In this document: positions 30,336 through 43,104 of the stretch, in pieces
Position numbering within the stretch: the first letter of the stretch is position 1
Layout of the letters: each line of letters starts with the position of its first letter
NCBI GenBank assembly: GCA_964035795.1
Contig: OZ038327.1
Location: 772,001 to 836,000, forward strand
Reading direction: 5' to 3'
Length of the DNA stretch: 64,000 nucleotides
From: Pterobdella sp. o SKG-2022
Taxonomy: Eukaryota > Annelida > Clitellata > Hirudinida > Piscicolidae
Translations under genes and position numbers: made by a program
Notes under the pieces: model-generated
Told to the model about the DNA's origin: nothing
The model's input: the letters and a program-made list of their open reading frames with translations, nothing else
The model's database searches: none

Positions 30336-31167
30336 AGGGTTGTTGAATGAATGGACCATAGTTAGATACGAATTTATGCAAAAGTTAGCAATCATTTGTT
30401 GGTTATTGTAAATAATAATATTAATAATAATAATGATTTGGATAATAATAGTAATAAAATTCATGATAATCATAATTTTATTAACTAAATTAATAAAAAA
30501 AATAATAAAGTTGATAATAACAAAAAAATTAATATTATAAATTTTAGAAAATAAAAAATATATTTAAAAAATCGTTTTCTTAAACCGTCCCATCTCTCTT
30601 CTGTTTTTATCTAATGAACTCTTAATAATAAAAATAATAATTTATTTTTGTTTTCAAAGTTATTACCTGTGTTATATGTAGTAATTTTTTATACGCTTAA
30701 CTTTGCCTTTTGTCTATTTTTAAACTTTTAATGCCTTTATGCTACATTACTAATAGTTTTTCCATTTTAATAATAATAATAATAATAGCTAATAATATCA
30801 GTAATAATAATAATTGATAATAATAATAATAATAATGGCAATTAGTGCTTCAATAAAAAGAGTAATTCAAAACTAAAAATAATAAGAGAAAAAAAAATAA
30901 TATAATAAATAGCAAAAAAATAGAAATAATAATATAACGGATAGTGCTAGATTTATACATGATTACAGTAAAAAGTTCAATAATAACAATATTAACAATA
31001 ATAACAATATTAACAATATTAATAATAACTCCAATAATAAAAACAGTTCAATAAATAAGCAAAATTTCCTCAAGATATTGGTGATTGCATCCATACAATA
31101 AAAGTAATGAATTATTGTTTTTTTTAATTTTATTATTATTGTTATTATCATTTTGTTGCTAAAAGCT

Positions 31168-31206
31168 TCGTGTTATTATTCAGTTAATAAAAGTGTTTGT
31201 TTCCAA
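31168..31206. mobile_element. Partial copy of the 33.1-kb MITE end
   Basis: Shares GTGTTATTATTCAGTTAATA and following AAAAGTGTTTG with the right end of the element at 33089-33236. No matching left end was found beside it, so it is a fragment. Confidence 0.45.
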
Positions 31207-31416
31207 TCGTTGTTGTAAACAGGCTAGTTTAATCATAAGTTTATTATTATTTTCTTTTGTAATTTTTTTTTATATTATTTTTTTATTGTTAATGTTTTTT
31301 GTTATTGTTTTTATTACTAAAAATGAATATATCGCTTTGTCATCATGATTGTTGTCATCATTCTTTCATGCTTTCTCATAATAATAATAATAATAATAAT
31401 AAAAACAATAAAATTG

Positions 31417-31447
<31 letters not shown>

Positions 31448-33088
31448 TAATAATGGTATTAAACAAGTAATAATAAAACAACCACAATAATAACAATAAT
31501 AATAATAAAGGGTAATAAAAGAATTCAATTATCGCATTGTTAGTATGATTAGTGGACATTTTTATTCGTCATAGCTTTGTTGATGCAATATTTATTATCA
31601 TTGTTATCGTTAATATATATTATTATTGTTATTGTTTTTATTTTTTTTTCAAATTATTATTTTGTTTTGCGAGTCTTCATAACTGCCACATAAACCAATC
31701 AACAAGAATATTAATAATAACAATGAATTATTAGTAATGATAATATTAATAATAACAATATGTTAAATCGTACGTTTATGTTTCTTTTGAGGAAAATAAA
31801 GTTTCCGAGTCTGATTCAATGGTTTCTTCTTGTTATTATTATTTCTATTATTAATTCTTTTTTATTATTATTCTTGTTATTATTATTTCTATTATTAATT
31901 TTTTTAATTATTATTCTTGTTATTATTATTCATCTTATTGTTCGTCACCATTTTGGAAAGCATCAGTCACCTTTAGGGAGGCGGAAGGTGAGTAAATATT
32001 ATTGTTGTTATTATTTTATCATTTTTCCATATATTATTATATATTAGTTTTGGTAATAATTCTTTTTTTCATTATTATTCAAAACAAACTGAGCTAACCT
32101 ATAATGAGCAAAATAAAATTTGTGTCAGAGATTTATATTCTTCCATTATATTTTATTATTATCATTTAACACGGATATTTGCATCAACCTAGCACAGTAT
32201 GACTCAAATCTTATCTTATATCAACTAAAATTTCAAAAAGTAAATAAATAATAAAAATAAAAAATTAATAAATAAAAATAATAATAACTATTAAAATAAT
32301 CATAAATATAAATAATAATTGAAGATTCACTTTTAATCCATGAACTTCTCAACATCTATTTTTGTAATTAATTTATCACTAATATTTTTGTAACAATGTC
32401 AATTGACTTTAGAATCTATAAATAAATATATTCTATATTATATATCATGAATATAAAAATTGACATATTTTCAACCAATTTTTGAGGTAATTATCACTCA
32501 ACTATTTTTTTGTATTAACTTTTAACCAAATTAGCTTTTTTATCATTCATAATTAAACTCTAAATAAATTATCGTTACTAATTTTTATTCCTGTATTTAA
32601 TTTTAACTAAATAATTATCATTACTATTCCCATATTTAAATTCATTTATCATTAAAAATGATTTTAACTTTTGTTATACTAACAATCCTGTACAAAAGCA
32701 AATAATGTAGCAAGCAATGGAAGAATTTTCAATCATTTGAACCGCGTTAATTGTTAAGTTTCAATTTATAACAATAATTGAAATAATAATAATAATAGAA
32801 ACACAAATAATAATAATTGAAATATTATGTAAAAATATAAATTTTTGACACAAATTATATTTTTATTTATTATGTTTTTGTATATTATAATAACACACAG
32901 TCTTTCATGGGATATTAATAGAAAAAAATAATAAGAATAATAATGATAGAAACAATAATAATAATAATGATAGAAACAATAATAATAATAATGATAGAAA
33001 TAATAATAATGATAAATTTATAACGTTGATTGCAATAACGAAATGGAAATAACATTATGACTGACTAAACTAACCTATTAATAAAAAC

Positions 33089-33236
33089 GATTTGAATCAA
33101 ACACTTTTATTATCTGAATATTAATTTGTACAATAGAAGTTTGTAGAATAACAGTTTGTGTACTTGATAATGTGAGTTCAACTTACGGAAAGCCTCGTGT
33201 TATTATTCAGTTAATAAAAGTGTTTGATTCAAATCG
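33089..33236. mobile_element. MITE-like element with 25-bp perfect terminal inverted repeats
   Basis: The left end CGATTTGAATCAAACACTTT (continuing TATTA) is exactly the reverse complement of the right end at 33212-33236. Element length is 148 bp with an AT-rich centre and no coding capacity. Flanks are A-rich so the target duplication is unclear. A related right-end copy lies at about 31168-31206. Confidence 0.6.
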
Positions 33237-33608
33237 AAATGGAAATATTGCTGAAATATGAATAACTTGAAAAATGACAATAATAAAAAATTAAGAATAA
33301 TAATAATAAAAAATTAAGAATAATAATAATAAAAATATTTTAAATTCTCCAGTATCTTCTATACAAGTCTTACTGATTCTTCTGCTGTGGTGTGCAGTCA
33401 TGCTTGGAGAAAAATTAAGGTAATAATAATAAAAGTAATAATAATAATAGTAATTATAAAAGTAATAATAATAAATTTATAATAACAATAATGAAAATAT
33501 ATATAATAAAAAAATACATATATATATTTATATATATTTATATTTATATTTAGACGCACAATTTATATTCAATAGACACTATACACTTTCCGCAGACACA
33601 CCAAAACA

Positions 33609-33725
33609 ATGGCTCTCTCAGCTAATAAAACATTCACAACACCCATGGGCTTACATCGAAAATTCTTTTCAAGACTAACCTTTTCGACTGACTTTTCTTC
33701 TCTAAACGTCATATATGAGTCATAG
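33609..33725 (+). other. Short ORF, 38 codons, upstream of WIP-like gene
   Basis: Starts MALSANKTFTTPMGLHRKF, with a good initiation context (AACAATGG), and is less AT-rich than its surroundings. It could be an upstream ORF in the 5' UTR or an upstream exon of the WIP-like gene, a small peptide, or chance. I recognise no family. Confidence 0.2.
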
Positions 33726-33733
33726 TGACGTCA
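33726..33733. promoter_or_regulatory. CRE palindrome TGACGTCA
   Basis: Perfect CREB/ATF site 541 bp upstream of the WIP-like start codon. Function inferred from motif only. Confidence 0.35.
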
Positions 33734-34273
33734 CTGAAGCTTTTTTATAATTGGTGGGTTTTTAGTTGTGGGGTATTTTGTTGAGTGCGTATAAGATTGG
33801 ATTTGTTTTGATGGTTGTTGGATAGAGATTTGCTGAAAAGAAGATTCGATAAGATCTGATAGCAAAACCGTTGGATAAACTGAGGTTGGATAGGAAGATA
33901 GAGTGATATAAGAAACATTGATAAAAGGGGATTTATAAAAAATTTGTGGATTCCTGTGTTTTTTTGGATATTACTCCGGATATTAGTCTACATTACTGGA
34001 TATAGAGAAATATAAAACGGAAGAGAACAATATTGAGAAATCGGAAAACGAAAAAAGATTATAAAAAATATTGAAAGATCAAAAAAACAATAAAACACAC
34101 AAACATAGGAAAAAATAATAACACTCATACACCACATACAAAAACCTTTAAGCACCCTCACACATAGACCGAATAACAAACACAGATACACACTCAGGGT
34201 TTTTATAATCTTCCCACAAACACACTTGGACATCTGATAATTTTTTACACACATAAAAAAAATACAACCAAAG

Positions 34274-35839
34274 ATGCCACCTCCTCCACCACCACCCCCC
34301 ATCTCCAAGGGCCGTAGTAACCAGCCCCCACCACCCCCAACTTCCAAAGTTCCTACCAAAAATGCCGAAAAAGGCTCAGATAGAGGTGCACTTTTAAACC
34401 AAATCCAAGCAGGAAAAAGATTGAAATCTTCTAAGCATCTTATGGTGGATAAAAGTAAACCATTGCTCAGTTCTTCCAGTTCTTCTCCTGCTATTGCCTC
34501 TTCTCCTACCAGCCGACCTGTAGTTCCCAAGTCTAATGGTTATTTAATGTTTTTGGATATTTTTTTTTTGATTTCTGCTTTTGAACTTTGCTTGAAACAA
34601 CTTTATTGAAATGGATTTCAAAAAAAATTTTATAAGATGTATTTTTGAAATAAACTTTTTGCAACAACTGAAAAGTTTTTTCGAAATTTGAAATTAATCA
34701 AGCGCTATAAAAACTCGTTACACAGCAGGAAGAGCACCCCCAACGAAGAAGGCACCACCAACGATGAAGAAGCAAAACTCTGTCAACACACCACCCCCAC
34801 CACCACCCCCTGCCACTCTCAAGAAACAGACCTCAGCCACCATTTCTTCCAAAACCTCCTCTTTCTCAAAGCCATCACCAACTCCATCTAAGACACAGCT
34901 TCTACCCCCTCCCGCTCCGTCCAAATCCCAACCACCACCCCCACCCACCCCACCATCGTCCCAGGCACCGTTTAGGACTTTGGCCTCCAAAACCAACTCT
35001 AAGCCCGTTCCACCCCCAGCTGTGAAAACTGGGCCTAAATCCCCGCCAGCTTTTAAAGGTGGGCCTTCTCCCAAAGTTGGTGCAACTTTAAATAAGAATA
35101 AATCAACACCACCTCCACCTCCACCTCCTCATGCCAACAAGTCCTCTTTTGCAAGTTGGTTTTGTTGTTGTTGCTGTTGTTGTTGTTGAGTGCCAACTTC
35201 CAGTTAATGTTGTTGAGCTTATCGTATGTTTTTTGTTGATTTGTTGATTGTTGTGAGTGTGGATGTTGCATAGTGTTGTTGTTAAGAATTTGATTCAGAT
35301 TTTTGTTCTCAAGTTTGTTTTGTTTTCATGTAGCTTCCTCACCATTTGTTTCATGTAGCTTCCTCACCATTTGTTTCATGTAGCTTCCTCACCATTTGTT
35401 TCATGTGGCTTCCTCACCATTTGTTTCATGTAGCTTCCTCACCATTTGTTTCATGTAGCTTCCTCACCATTTGTTTCATGTAGCTTCCTCACCATTTGTT
35501 TCATGTGGCTTCCTCACCATTTGTTTCATGTGGCTTCCTCACCATTTGTTTCATGTAGAACTTCATTGGTGTTTTGAATAGGTTTTTTAGTTAATATTCT
35601 TGTTTATAGTGCCATCTATCGAATTTTTTGGTATTTTCAATTTTTTACAATTGTGCTTAGAATATTTAGATTTTTAAATATGAAATATGTACATTAAAAA
35701 AAATATAAAAATTCTTTAAAAACTAAATTTAGTAAATTATGGAGATTAATAATTATAGTTTTGATTTTTCAAGTAAATTTTGTATTCAGATCATATGACT
35801 TCTTATGATTCAATTTTCACACCAGATGGCAGGCGATGA
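34274..35839 (+). CDS. WIPF: WIP/verprolin-like WH2 proline-rich protein
   Basis: Exons 34274-34538 and 34729-35154 are well supported; a 14-nt terminal exon 35826-35839 fits phase and splice signals but is tentative. Residues 1 to about 35 are a polyproline profilin-binding type start, then GALLNQIQAGKRLKSSK, a WH2 actin-binding motif, followed by DKSKP where WIP family members carry a short basic link. The rest is proline-rich repeats (PPPPPPPATLKK, PPPPPPPHANKS). WIP proteins bind G-actin and stabilise WASP/N-WASP, feeding Arp2/3-driven branching. I do not find the C-terminal WASP-binding segment, so either a downstream exon is missed or the protein is shortened. If the last intron is retained the frame ends in eight cysteines at 35189. 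Confidence 0.7.
35324..35557 (+). repeat. 25-bp minisatellite, about 9 copies
   Basis: Unit TTTCATGTAGCTTCCTCACC plus ATTTG, nearly identical across copies (TAG/TGG variation). Lies between the main WIP-like exons and its tentative last exon. Confidence 0.95.
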
Positions 35840-36375
35840 GCTTATGGATTTGATGGAGTTTCTGGAAAAGATTTACTTATTTTTCAGTTTCAGCTTGTGT
35901 TTTGCATTTAAAATAATTTTTGAAGCTTTTGCGTTTTTTAATGTACAGAATTTTCCAGAAAATTGTTTGAATTTTTAAATAAATTGTATAAAAACGTTTT
36001 TTTGAATAATTTTATAAAAATTTTTGATAAAAAATTTTCAAAATAAATTAATAGATTTAAAATCAGTGAAGATTAGTCAAGTTTACAAATTGACAACTAT
36101 CCAAAACCGGAAGCCCCTTTCGCAGATTATACTTAATTTACTTCACTAAAATACATTCATTCTTTATTTTTCAATCAAGAATATCTTCAAAACAGTTTTG
36201 ACTAATACTCACAAAGGTAAATCTATTTTAAAATATCCCAAAAATAATCTACGACATAACCCAAACCCCATTGTTTATCTAATATAAACATCACACACCG
36301 CCACAACTACACCAAACCAACCTTTGGATCCCATCTAAATCGACATTTCTACTGAAAATCAGACGACAAACAAAC

Positions 36376-38437
36376 ATGGCGGAAGGAACCATCACTCCCC
36401 AAAAGACGTTTGGATTCAAGTTAGTGTTACTAGGAGATTCGGCGGTAGGAAAATCTAGTTTGGTATTGCGATTCGTCAAGGGACAGTTCCACGAATACCA
36501 GGAAAGCACAATTGGAGGTATGTGGAGGTGCTGTGATGGTAACTGGCTGTTTTTGGGTAGAATTTCTTATAGCTTCATTAGGAAATGCGTGAAACAGAAG
36601 TTTTTTGATACTACAATAATTCAATTTTGAATATAGTTTTAACTCAGTTTTTTGTGAGATCATATGATGGGCTTATCCATAGTTTTATTCCCTTCTGAAA
36701 CTTATTTATTTGAAAAGCTATTTACCTCAATTTCTTGATTTAAAACTTATAAAGTAGATTAAAATAAGTCCATACCCATTTTATATTAAAAAATTTTTTA
36801 TTATCCACAGTTGGACCATAATGCCACTAAACCATACAATTAACATACCATATTCCTCCAAATCAATATATTAATTATTCTCATACACCAATAAATTACC
36901 TTTTCCCAAATCTTAACATTAGTCTCACTATAATTTTCACCAACCAAAAATCTTCCAGTTTTTTACCAACACCCTACCCATTCCACCTATCCCTCTTCTC
37001 CATTCCACCAATCCCTTTACTCCAAACAGCTGCTTTCCTTACCCAAACAATCAGTCTTGATGATGCATTAATAAAGTTTGAGATTTGGGACACCGCGGGA
37101 CAGGAGAGGTACCACAGTCTGGCCCCCATGTACTACAGAGGTGCACAGGCCGCTATTGTGGTCTATGATATCACCCATAAAGTGGGTGTTGGGGGCGTAT
37201 GGAGAGAGGATTTTATAGAATTAAGGAATGTATGTGCAAAGTGATCCATCATAGTTAGCAGGGATGTACAGAGTGGAAGAAGTTATGTTTATTTATTCAT
37301 TAATATTTCAACTATCAAATGTTATTTGTTTCTATTTTTTTCCACTCATCAATTCATTAATTTTCCCTCCAGGACAGTTTTGATCGAGCGAAGGTATGTG
37401 CCAAATATTTATATTCAACTTAATTAAAGACAATAGCATCATGTTTTAGTATAAGTAAATTCATGATACAATAAAATAATGAATAAGATTAAAGTGGCAT
37501 CAACTTCAGAAGCTCCTAAGATTTAATGCAATTAGTCACAGACATCATTTTCAATTAATTCTCTAATCCAATTAACTGTCTTTGTAGGAATTGTTTAAAA
37601 GTTAAAATTATGTTTTATTTATGTCACTTGATAGGCTCTGCTTCAGTTGAAATGTTTGTTAGACATTTTGAGCATCCACATTCACACGCGCACACCTGAA
37701 TCTCATTCACATACACCAATCTAAATTTTCACCACACAACCACCAATCCACCACACTCAACTACCATGTCAGCTCACCTCATTTCACTACTGCTTCTGTC
37801 ATCCTACTACACCATCTTATATGCCAACTTCCCACCCAATCTCACCACACCACCCACCTACTCACTCACCACACCAGAGTTGGATCGAGGAGTTAAAGAA
37901 ATACGCATGCGCGGGCATTATCATCGCATTGGCGGGAAACAAAAACGACTTAGAAGCTTCTAGAGCAATTTCATTTGAGGTGAGAGGAGTGGAGGTTGTA
38001 TTTAGCACAGAATTGAACCTAGTCTCTTTAAATAATTGATCTGATGCTCTGCCAATTGAGCTATATGGGCCATAGTATTATATTATTATTATTATTTTTA
38101 TCAGGAAGGACAGAGCCTGGCAGATGAGAATGACTTGATTTTCATGGAGACCTCAGCCAAAACATCGACCAATGTCAGAGAAATCTTTCTTTCTATTGGT
38201 TGCTTCTTGTTTGTCCTCTCTCTTAATATTATTTTTCATCATTCGTACCACTATTACCATAATCACCAACATCATCACAACCAACACCACACCACCGCCA
38301 TCACAACCAACACCACACCATCACAACCAGCAAAGAAACTGCCTAAAGTGGCGCAGACGCCAGCAGGCACATCGAGCATCCGACCCGAAGCCCCCAATAA
38401 CAACGTCGGAGCCGCCAAAAAGAACGCCTGCTGCTAA
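36376..38437 (+). CDS. RAB5: Rab5 small GTPase
   Basis: Six exons: 36376-36517, 37030-37181, 37373-37393, 37878-37979, 38105-38198, 38331-38437; 205 residues. Signatures: P-loop GDSAVGKSS, switch I region [32 protein letters not shown] (Rab5-type switch II), NKND for guanine and ETSAK. The C-terminal CC is the double geranylgeranylation site. Rab5 sets early endosome identity and drives endosome fusion. The third exon is only 21 nt (DSFDRAK) yet keeps the conserved length of this helix, which supports it. A SINE head lies in the next-to-next intron. Start ATG sits in a good context (AACATGGCGG). Slightly shorter than human Rab5 in the variable tail. Confidence 0.96.
38006..38072 (-). mobile_element. 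tRNA-derived SINE head in RAB5 intron 4
   Basis: Read on the minus strand it begins GGCCCATATAGCTCAATTGG, with a GCTC/GAGC D-stem (Pol III A box) and ends GGTTCAATTC (B box). The anticodon arm is degraded, so it is not a working tRNA. The SINE body is absent. Confidence 0.6.
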
Positions 38438-40392
38438 TAATAACAATAATAATTCTATTTTTTTCTTTTCATTTTATTATTATTGTTGTTCTTATTATCA
38501 TTGTTTTATTATTATTATTACCGAAGAAGCATCCCACTCAAGAAATCCAACAAAAGGATTGGAGCCTACAGGAGCTGCTAATAATAACAAGAATAATAAT
38601 AATAATAAATATTATTCTCATTGTTCTTTTTTAGATTAGTTTTCTTCGTGTTATTATACGTTTTCGTTTCTATTTTCTTGTTATCATTATTATTATCTAT
38701 TATTTTTGTTTTCATTTTATCCCTCAATGTCTGTCAACCGATGTTGTTACTGTGGTGCTTATTATTATTTTAATTATGACTAATATTCCTAATGTGGTTG
38801 TCCTTCTTATTGTTTTTATGCTTATTATTATTTTTCTTATTGATGTTGATCAGCTCATCATCCTGAAAAAATCTATTATAAATCACAAAAATAATAATTA
38901 AATTTTATTATTCTTTTTATTAATGAAAATCATATTCTTTCTATTATGAAAATCTTTTTTTACTGTTTTCTTAAAATTATTATTACCATTATTGAAATAT
39001 TAATAGTTATTATTTTTATTATTGAATCTTATTATTTTTATTGTTCTGCACGGAAAGACCCTTCACAACTACTATTCTATATTCACATACACTTCATACA
39101 TATGGGCTTGAGGATGTGTGTGTATGTAGTAATGATAATAGTTTATAGCGAAACTTCGCAACGTATATATATATTAATTAGATTTATCTTATAATAATTG
39201 TATATTGTTAAATTATAATTTTAACCGTTAATGATTAATGTTTAATTATGATTGGATAATATTTATTTCTCACCATGTAACTTGGCAACATTTATTATTA
39301 TCCAATAAATATAATTGTCACTTTACATATAATAATAAAAATTAGAAACATATTAATAAAAAAATTAATCAAAATAATAATATTAAATCCATTACTTTTA
39401 TTATTTAACCAGCTGATAACAGCAATAATGGGTTTTTTATCAAAGCAACATTTCGGAGTTTATTATCAGACAATCTTGATGCATTAAATGGAATCCAATT
39501 TCTATCAAAAATAATAATAAGTAGAATAATATCATAATAATAAGTATAAGCATAATAATATAAAAATAACAATAAGTATAATAGTATCATAAATGTAATA
39601 ATATCGTAACAATAAATATAACAGGTATAAGCATAATAATAATACAGGTGACCATAATAAGAAAAATGAAAATTGTTTTGGTAAAACTATTAAAAAAATA
39701 ATCTTAACAATAATAATAAAAATGATAAAAAATAATAATAAGGATATTAATAGAAATAACAACTTGTCAAGACAGGGATTTCAATGTAGTTCCATTTTAA
39801 GAACAAATCTAGCAAACATTAACTTAATTATAGAAAGTCTGTTGGGAATAATAAAAATGAGAATAAAAACATTAGTTAAATATACTTCTGCTTGAATAAT
39901 AATGATAGATAACTTTGTAACAAATTATGTCCATAACAATAAATAATAACAAAAATAATAATTAACGTTGACACGCACAAGCAGATATCCTGAGACTGTG
40001 GTGTTGATGATTTAATAATAATAAGAATTATGAGTAAAAATAATAAATAAATTATGGAGGATACAAATGATAACATAATTATGAATAATGAATTAATGGA
40101 AGGATTTTCTTGAAGATACTAAACCACATTCGTTAAACAACAATAAAAAAATCATAAAAATAAAAAAAAATATCAATAACAAATGAATGATAAAAACAAT
40201 AATAATAACAAACAAAAAACAAACACGCCACCTCATGACCCCAAACACGGGATTATGTCTACAGGTCCATACTCTTTATAAGTGGCATCCTTATAACAAC
40301 AATAAAAAACATGAAAAATAAAAATAATGAAAAAAAAATTTAAAAAATATAAAAAGAATAAAATATTGAAAAATAAAAATAATAATAGCACC
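38438..40392. other. Tail-to-tail spacer between RAB5 and ARP3
   Basis: AT-rich, with (ATT)n/(AAT)n tracts. Holds both 3' UTRs. The only gene-related content seen is the decayed ARP3 last-exon copy at 40231-40296. Confidence 0.6.
40231..40296 (-). pseudogene. Decayed duplicate of the ARP3 terminal exon
   Basis: On the minus strand it reads YKEYGP followed, after a small internal deletion, by CATAATCCCG and a GGGTCATGA end. This mirrors the true last exon (DYDEYGP... HNPVFGAMS) ending at 40393, only about 100 bp away. On the plus strand both copies share CACCTCA near the stop and GGGATTATG.CTACAG. The deletion breaks the frame, so it is not a usable alternative exon as it stands. Confidence 0.6.
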
Positions 40393-43067
40393 TCAAGACA
40401 TGGCTCCAAAGACGGGATTATGCCTACAGATACTGGGCCCATACTCGTCATAGTCTGCCTTTGTGTGACACAGCTTGTAAAAGTTGTTCTGGCAGGGAGA
40501 AGTTATTATTGTTATTGTTAGCCATACTATTATTGTTTTTTAGTTATTATTTTTTTGTTATTTATTATTGTTTTTATTAGTTTTTTATAATATTATTCTT
40601 TTAATTAATACTGATCATATTAATTTTCAATTAAATTTTATCCGTTAGCTTTCATTATAACCATCCTTGTTATCATTATTATTTCATTATTAATACTTAT
40701 TATATTATTATTTTTATTATGCCCCCCAACTCACAGTGGACGCAAGCATGCTTCCTCCAAACCACACAGCATACCGTTGAGTGTTGTAGTTCACCACTTG
40801 TACTTCTATCGGCTTGGGCTGTGTGTGTGTAATATTTGAAAATGCGTACGTGCTATTTTTAGACTCTTAATTCTTCTACCACCATTTCAACACTTCCTGG
40901 CAACCTTCATCACACCAATTCTCTGACCCCCTCCTTTCCACCCCTAACCTTCAAAAGTCCCCCACTTAGTTCCTCGCTGATCTTCAACCTGTTATCCACA
41001 ATCCTTCTCACATCCCTTTGTAATCTCTTACTGAAGTCTTTAAACATGGTGGAGCCTCCACTTAGCACTATGTTCTGAAGAGAAATGTGTTTGGGGGTGA
41101 AGTGGGATGTGTGTGTATGTGATAGGATATATACATATATAAATATATTGGAAAAAACCCACACGAACCTTGTACAGAGCTCTCCTTACATCAATAGGGC
41201 AGTTCTGAATCACCTCATCCACTGTCTCACTTATGGGGACTGTGAAGTCTGGATTGGTGAACTGGGAGAGTGGGGAGAAGCTTGGATGAGAAGAGAAAAA
41301 AAGGTAAAAGAAAAAAAAAATGGTTGTTTTAAGGAGGAAAATATGGTTGAATACCCACCCTCCACCTCTGGTCTCCTTCCCCTCATCCCATTACCGTGGT
41401 CTTCATGTTAACACAAGTCACACCTTGTTTTTTACCCTCAACCTAAACCATTCTACCAGCCTCATTATTTATATATTAAATAGCTAGATACCAGAATTTT
41501 AAATCCAGTTTAACCCCACTATATTGACGTGAGCCAGATTTACTCCATTTACAGACCATCTTAAAACCCTAAATCCCCATCTTTCCCCAAACCTCTGGGT
41601 GAAAGAAAATTTCAGGTCCCAGAAATCTCTCGTAGCCCACGTCAACACTGAACGGCTGTTTGGTGACAGAGTTAAGAGCTTCGTATTTCTTCATCCACTT
41701 GTTGATCTCGGAGTCGTACTTGCCAAACTCCTTCACGATGTCTGGACACACGTAACAAAATTTCTCCTGTGTGTGTGTTAATAGGCTGAAATTATGGCTC
41801 AAGAGCAAACATTCCGTACATACAACCAATTTACCACCCCCTCCCCCACTATTAACCTACCATCCACCCCTCCCTATCTCTCCCTTCACCCACCTTGATA
41901 GCCTTAGCAGTCTCCATGGATTGTTCAGGAGGAATGTTGGGTTCCCTCTCCCTCAAAAGTTGCTGGATGAAGAAGGTGATGTCCCTGCCAGCTATCGGGA
42001 TGTGCTTTATACAACTGCCAATCACATACCCTTCAGCCTTGAGTAGGTGGTTTGCGTGTGTGTGTGATAGAGGTTGATATTTATGTAAAACATAAGGTGT
42101 GTGTGTGTGTTTATGATATGTGTGTGTGTGGATTTCTGTATATATGTGAGGTGTGTTTTAATGTCATATACCATCTCCCAAGTGACTACACCACACTATA
42201 CCTCCAACCCTCAACGATTCCCATCTCTTCCCAACCTCCCTCCACTCCACACTCCAACTCACCACAGGGATAACATGTGTAACACCGTCACCAGAGTCTA
42301 TGACAGTGCCAGTGAGAGTGAGTGAAGACTGTTTGCTGTGGTTCCATGATGCACCCAGGGCTAGCACCGCCTGATGAGTGAGTAGGTAGTTTTATTGGTT
42401 GGTATTTTTTAGAAGTCTCCCTAGTGGCATAGGAAAACGGATTATAAGAGTTTTGAGAAATTTTTTGGTTCATGATTTTTACACTCAACCACGTTAATAA
42501 GCTCCCACTTAATTTCCCCAAAACCCTTCACCACCCACCACCCAACTTTCCCAAAACGACCACGATTCCAAGATCCTTACCCCCCACCTTACATCCACCA
42601 TCTACCACCCACCTGCACAGCGATATAGAGACCAGGTACATTGAAAGTCTCGAACATGATTTCAGCTGTGTACTCTCTGTTCTCGGGGGTGTTTAAGGGA
42701 GGCTCAGTCTTTATGGGGGGTTATTATATGATTTTAATTAATTGTAATAAAAAAAAATAAAGGAAATTATAGTAAAATTTTATACTAGTTGTATTTATAT
42801 GCTCTGGCCCATTAAAATTCAAAACCCACTTTCTTCCATGCCCCTCCCACCAACCAATAAGAAGTAATGGTCTTCAGGCTCCGCCCTCAAGTACTTAAAG
42901 ATGGCCTGCTCATAAAACCTCTCCATCAAATCCCAGTCTTCCACTATGCCATGTCTGATTGGCCACTGTCAAGAAATGGGTGGAGTTTTGATGATTTTGG
43001 TTGATTGTGGACAGTGTGTAACAGCTTTTAGGTTATTATTATTATTATGCCTAATACCCTTCTTAAT

Positions 43068-43104
<37 letters not shown>

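Larger units (their letters stand above)
28093..34273. other. Intergenic AT-rich spacer
   Basis: No exon with conserved protein content found. Contains the 3' flank of the MTSS-like gene, a degenerate repeat (28900-29300), GGAT-type minisatellite (30184-30335), many (AAT)n/(ATT)n tracts, a MITE-like element (33089-33236) and, near its right end, a short ORF and a CRE palindrome that may belong to the WIP-like promoter. Confidence 0.55.
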
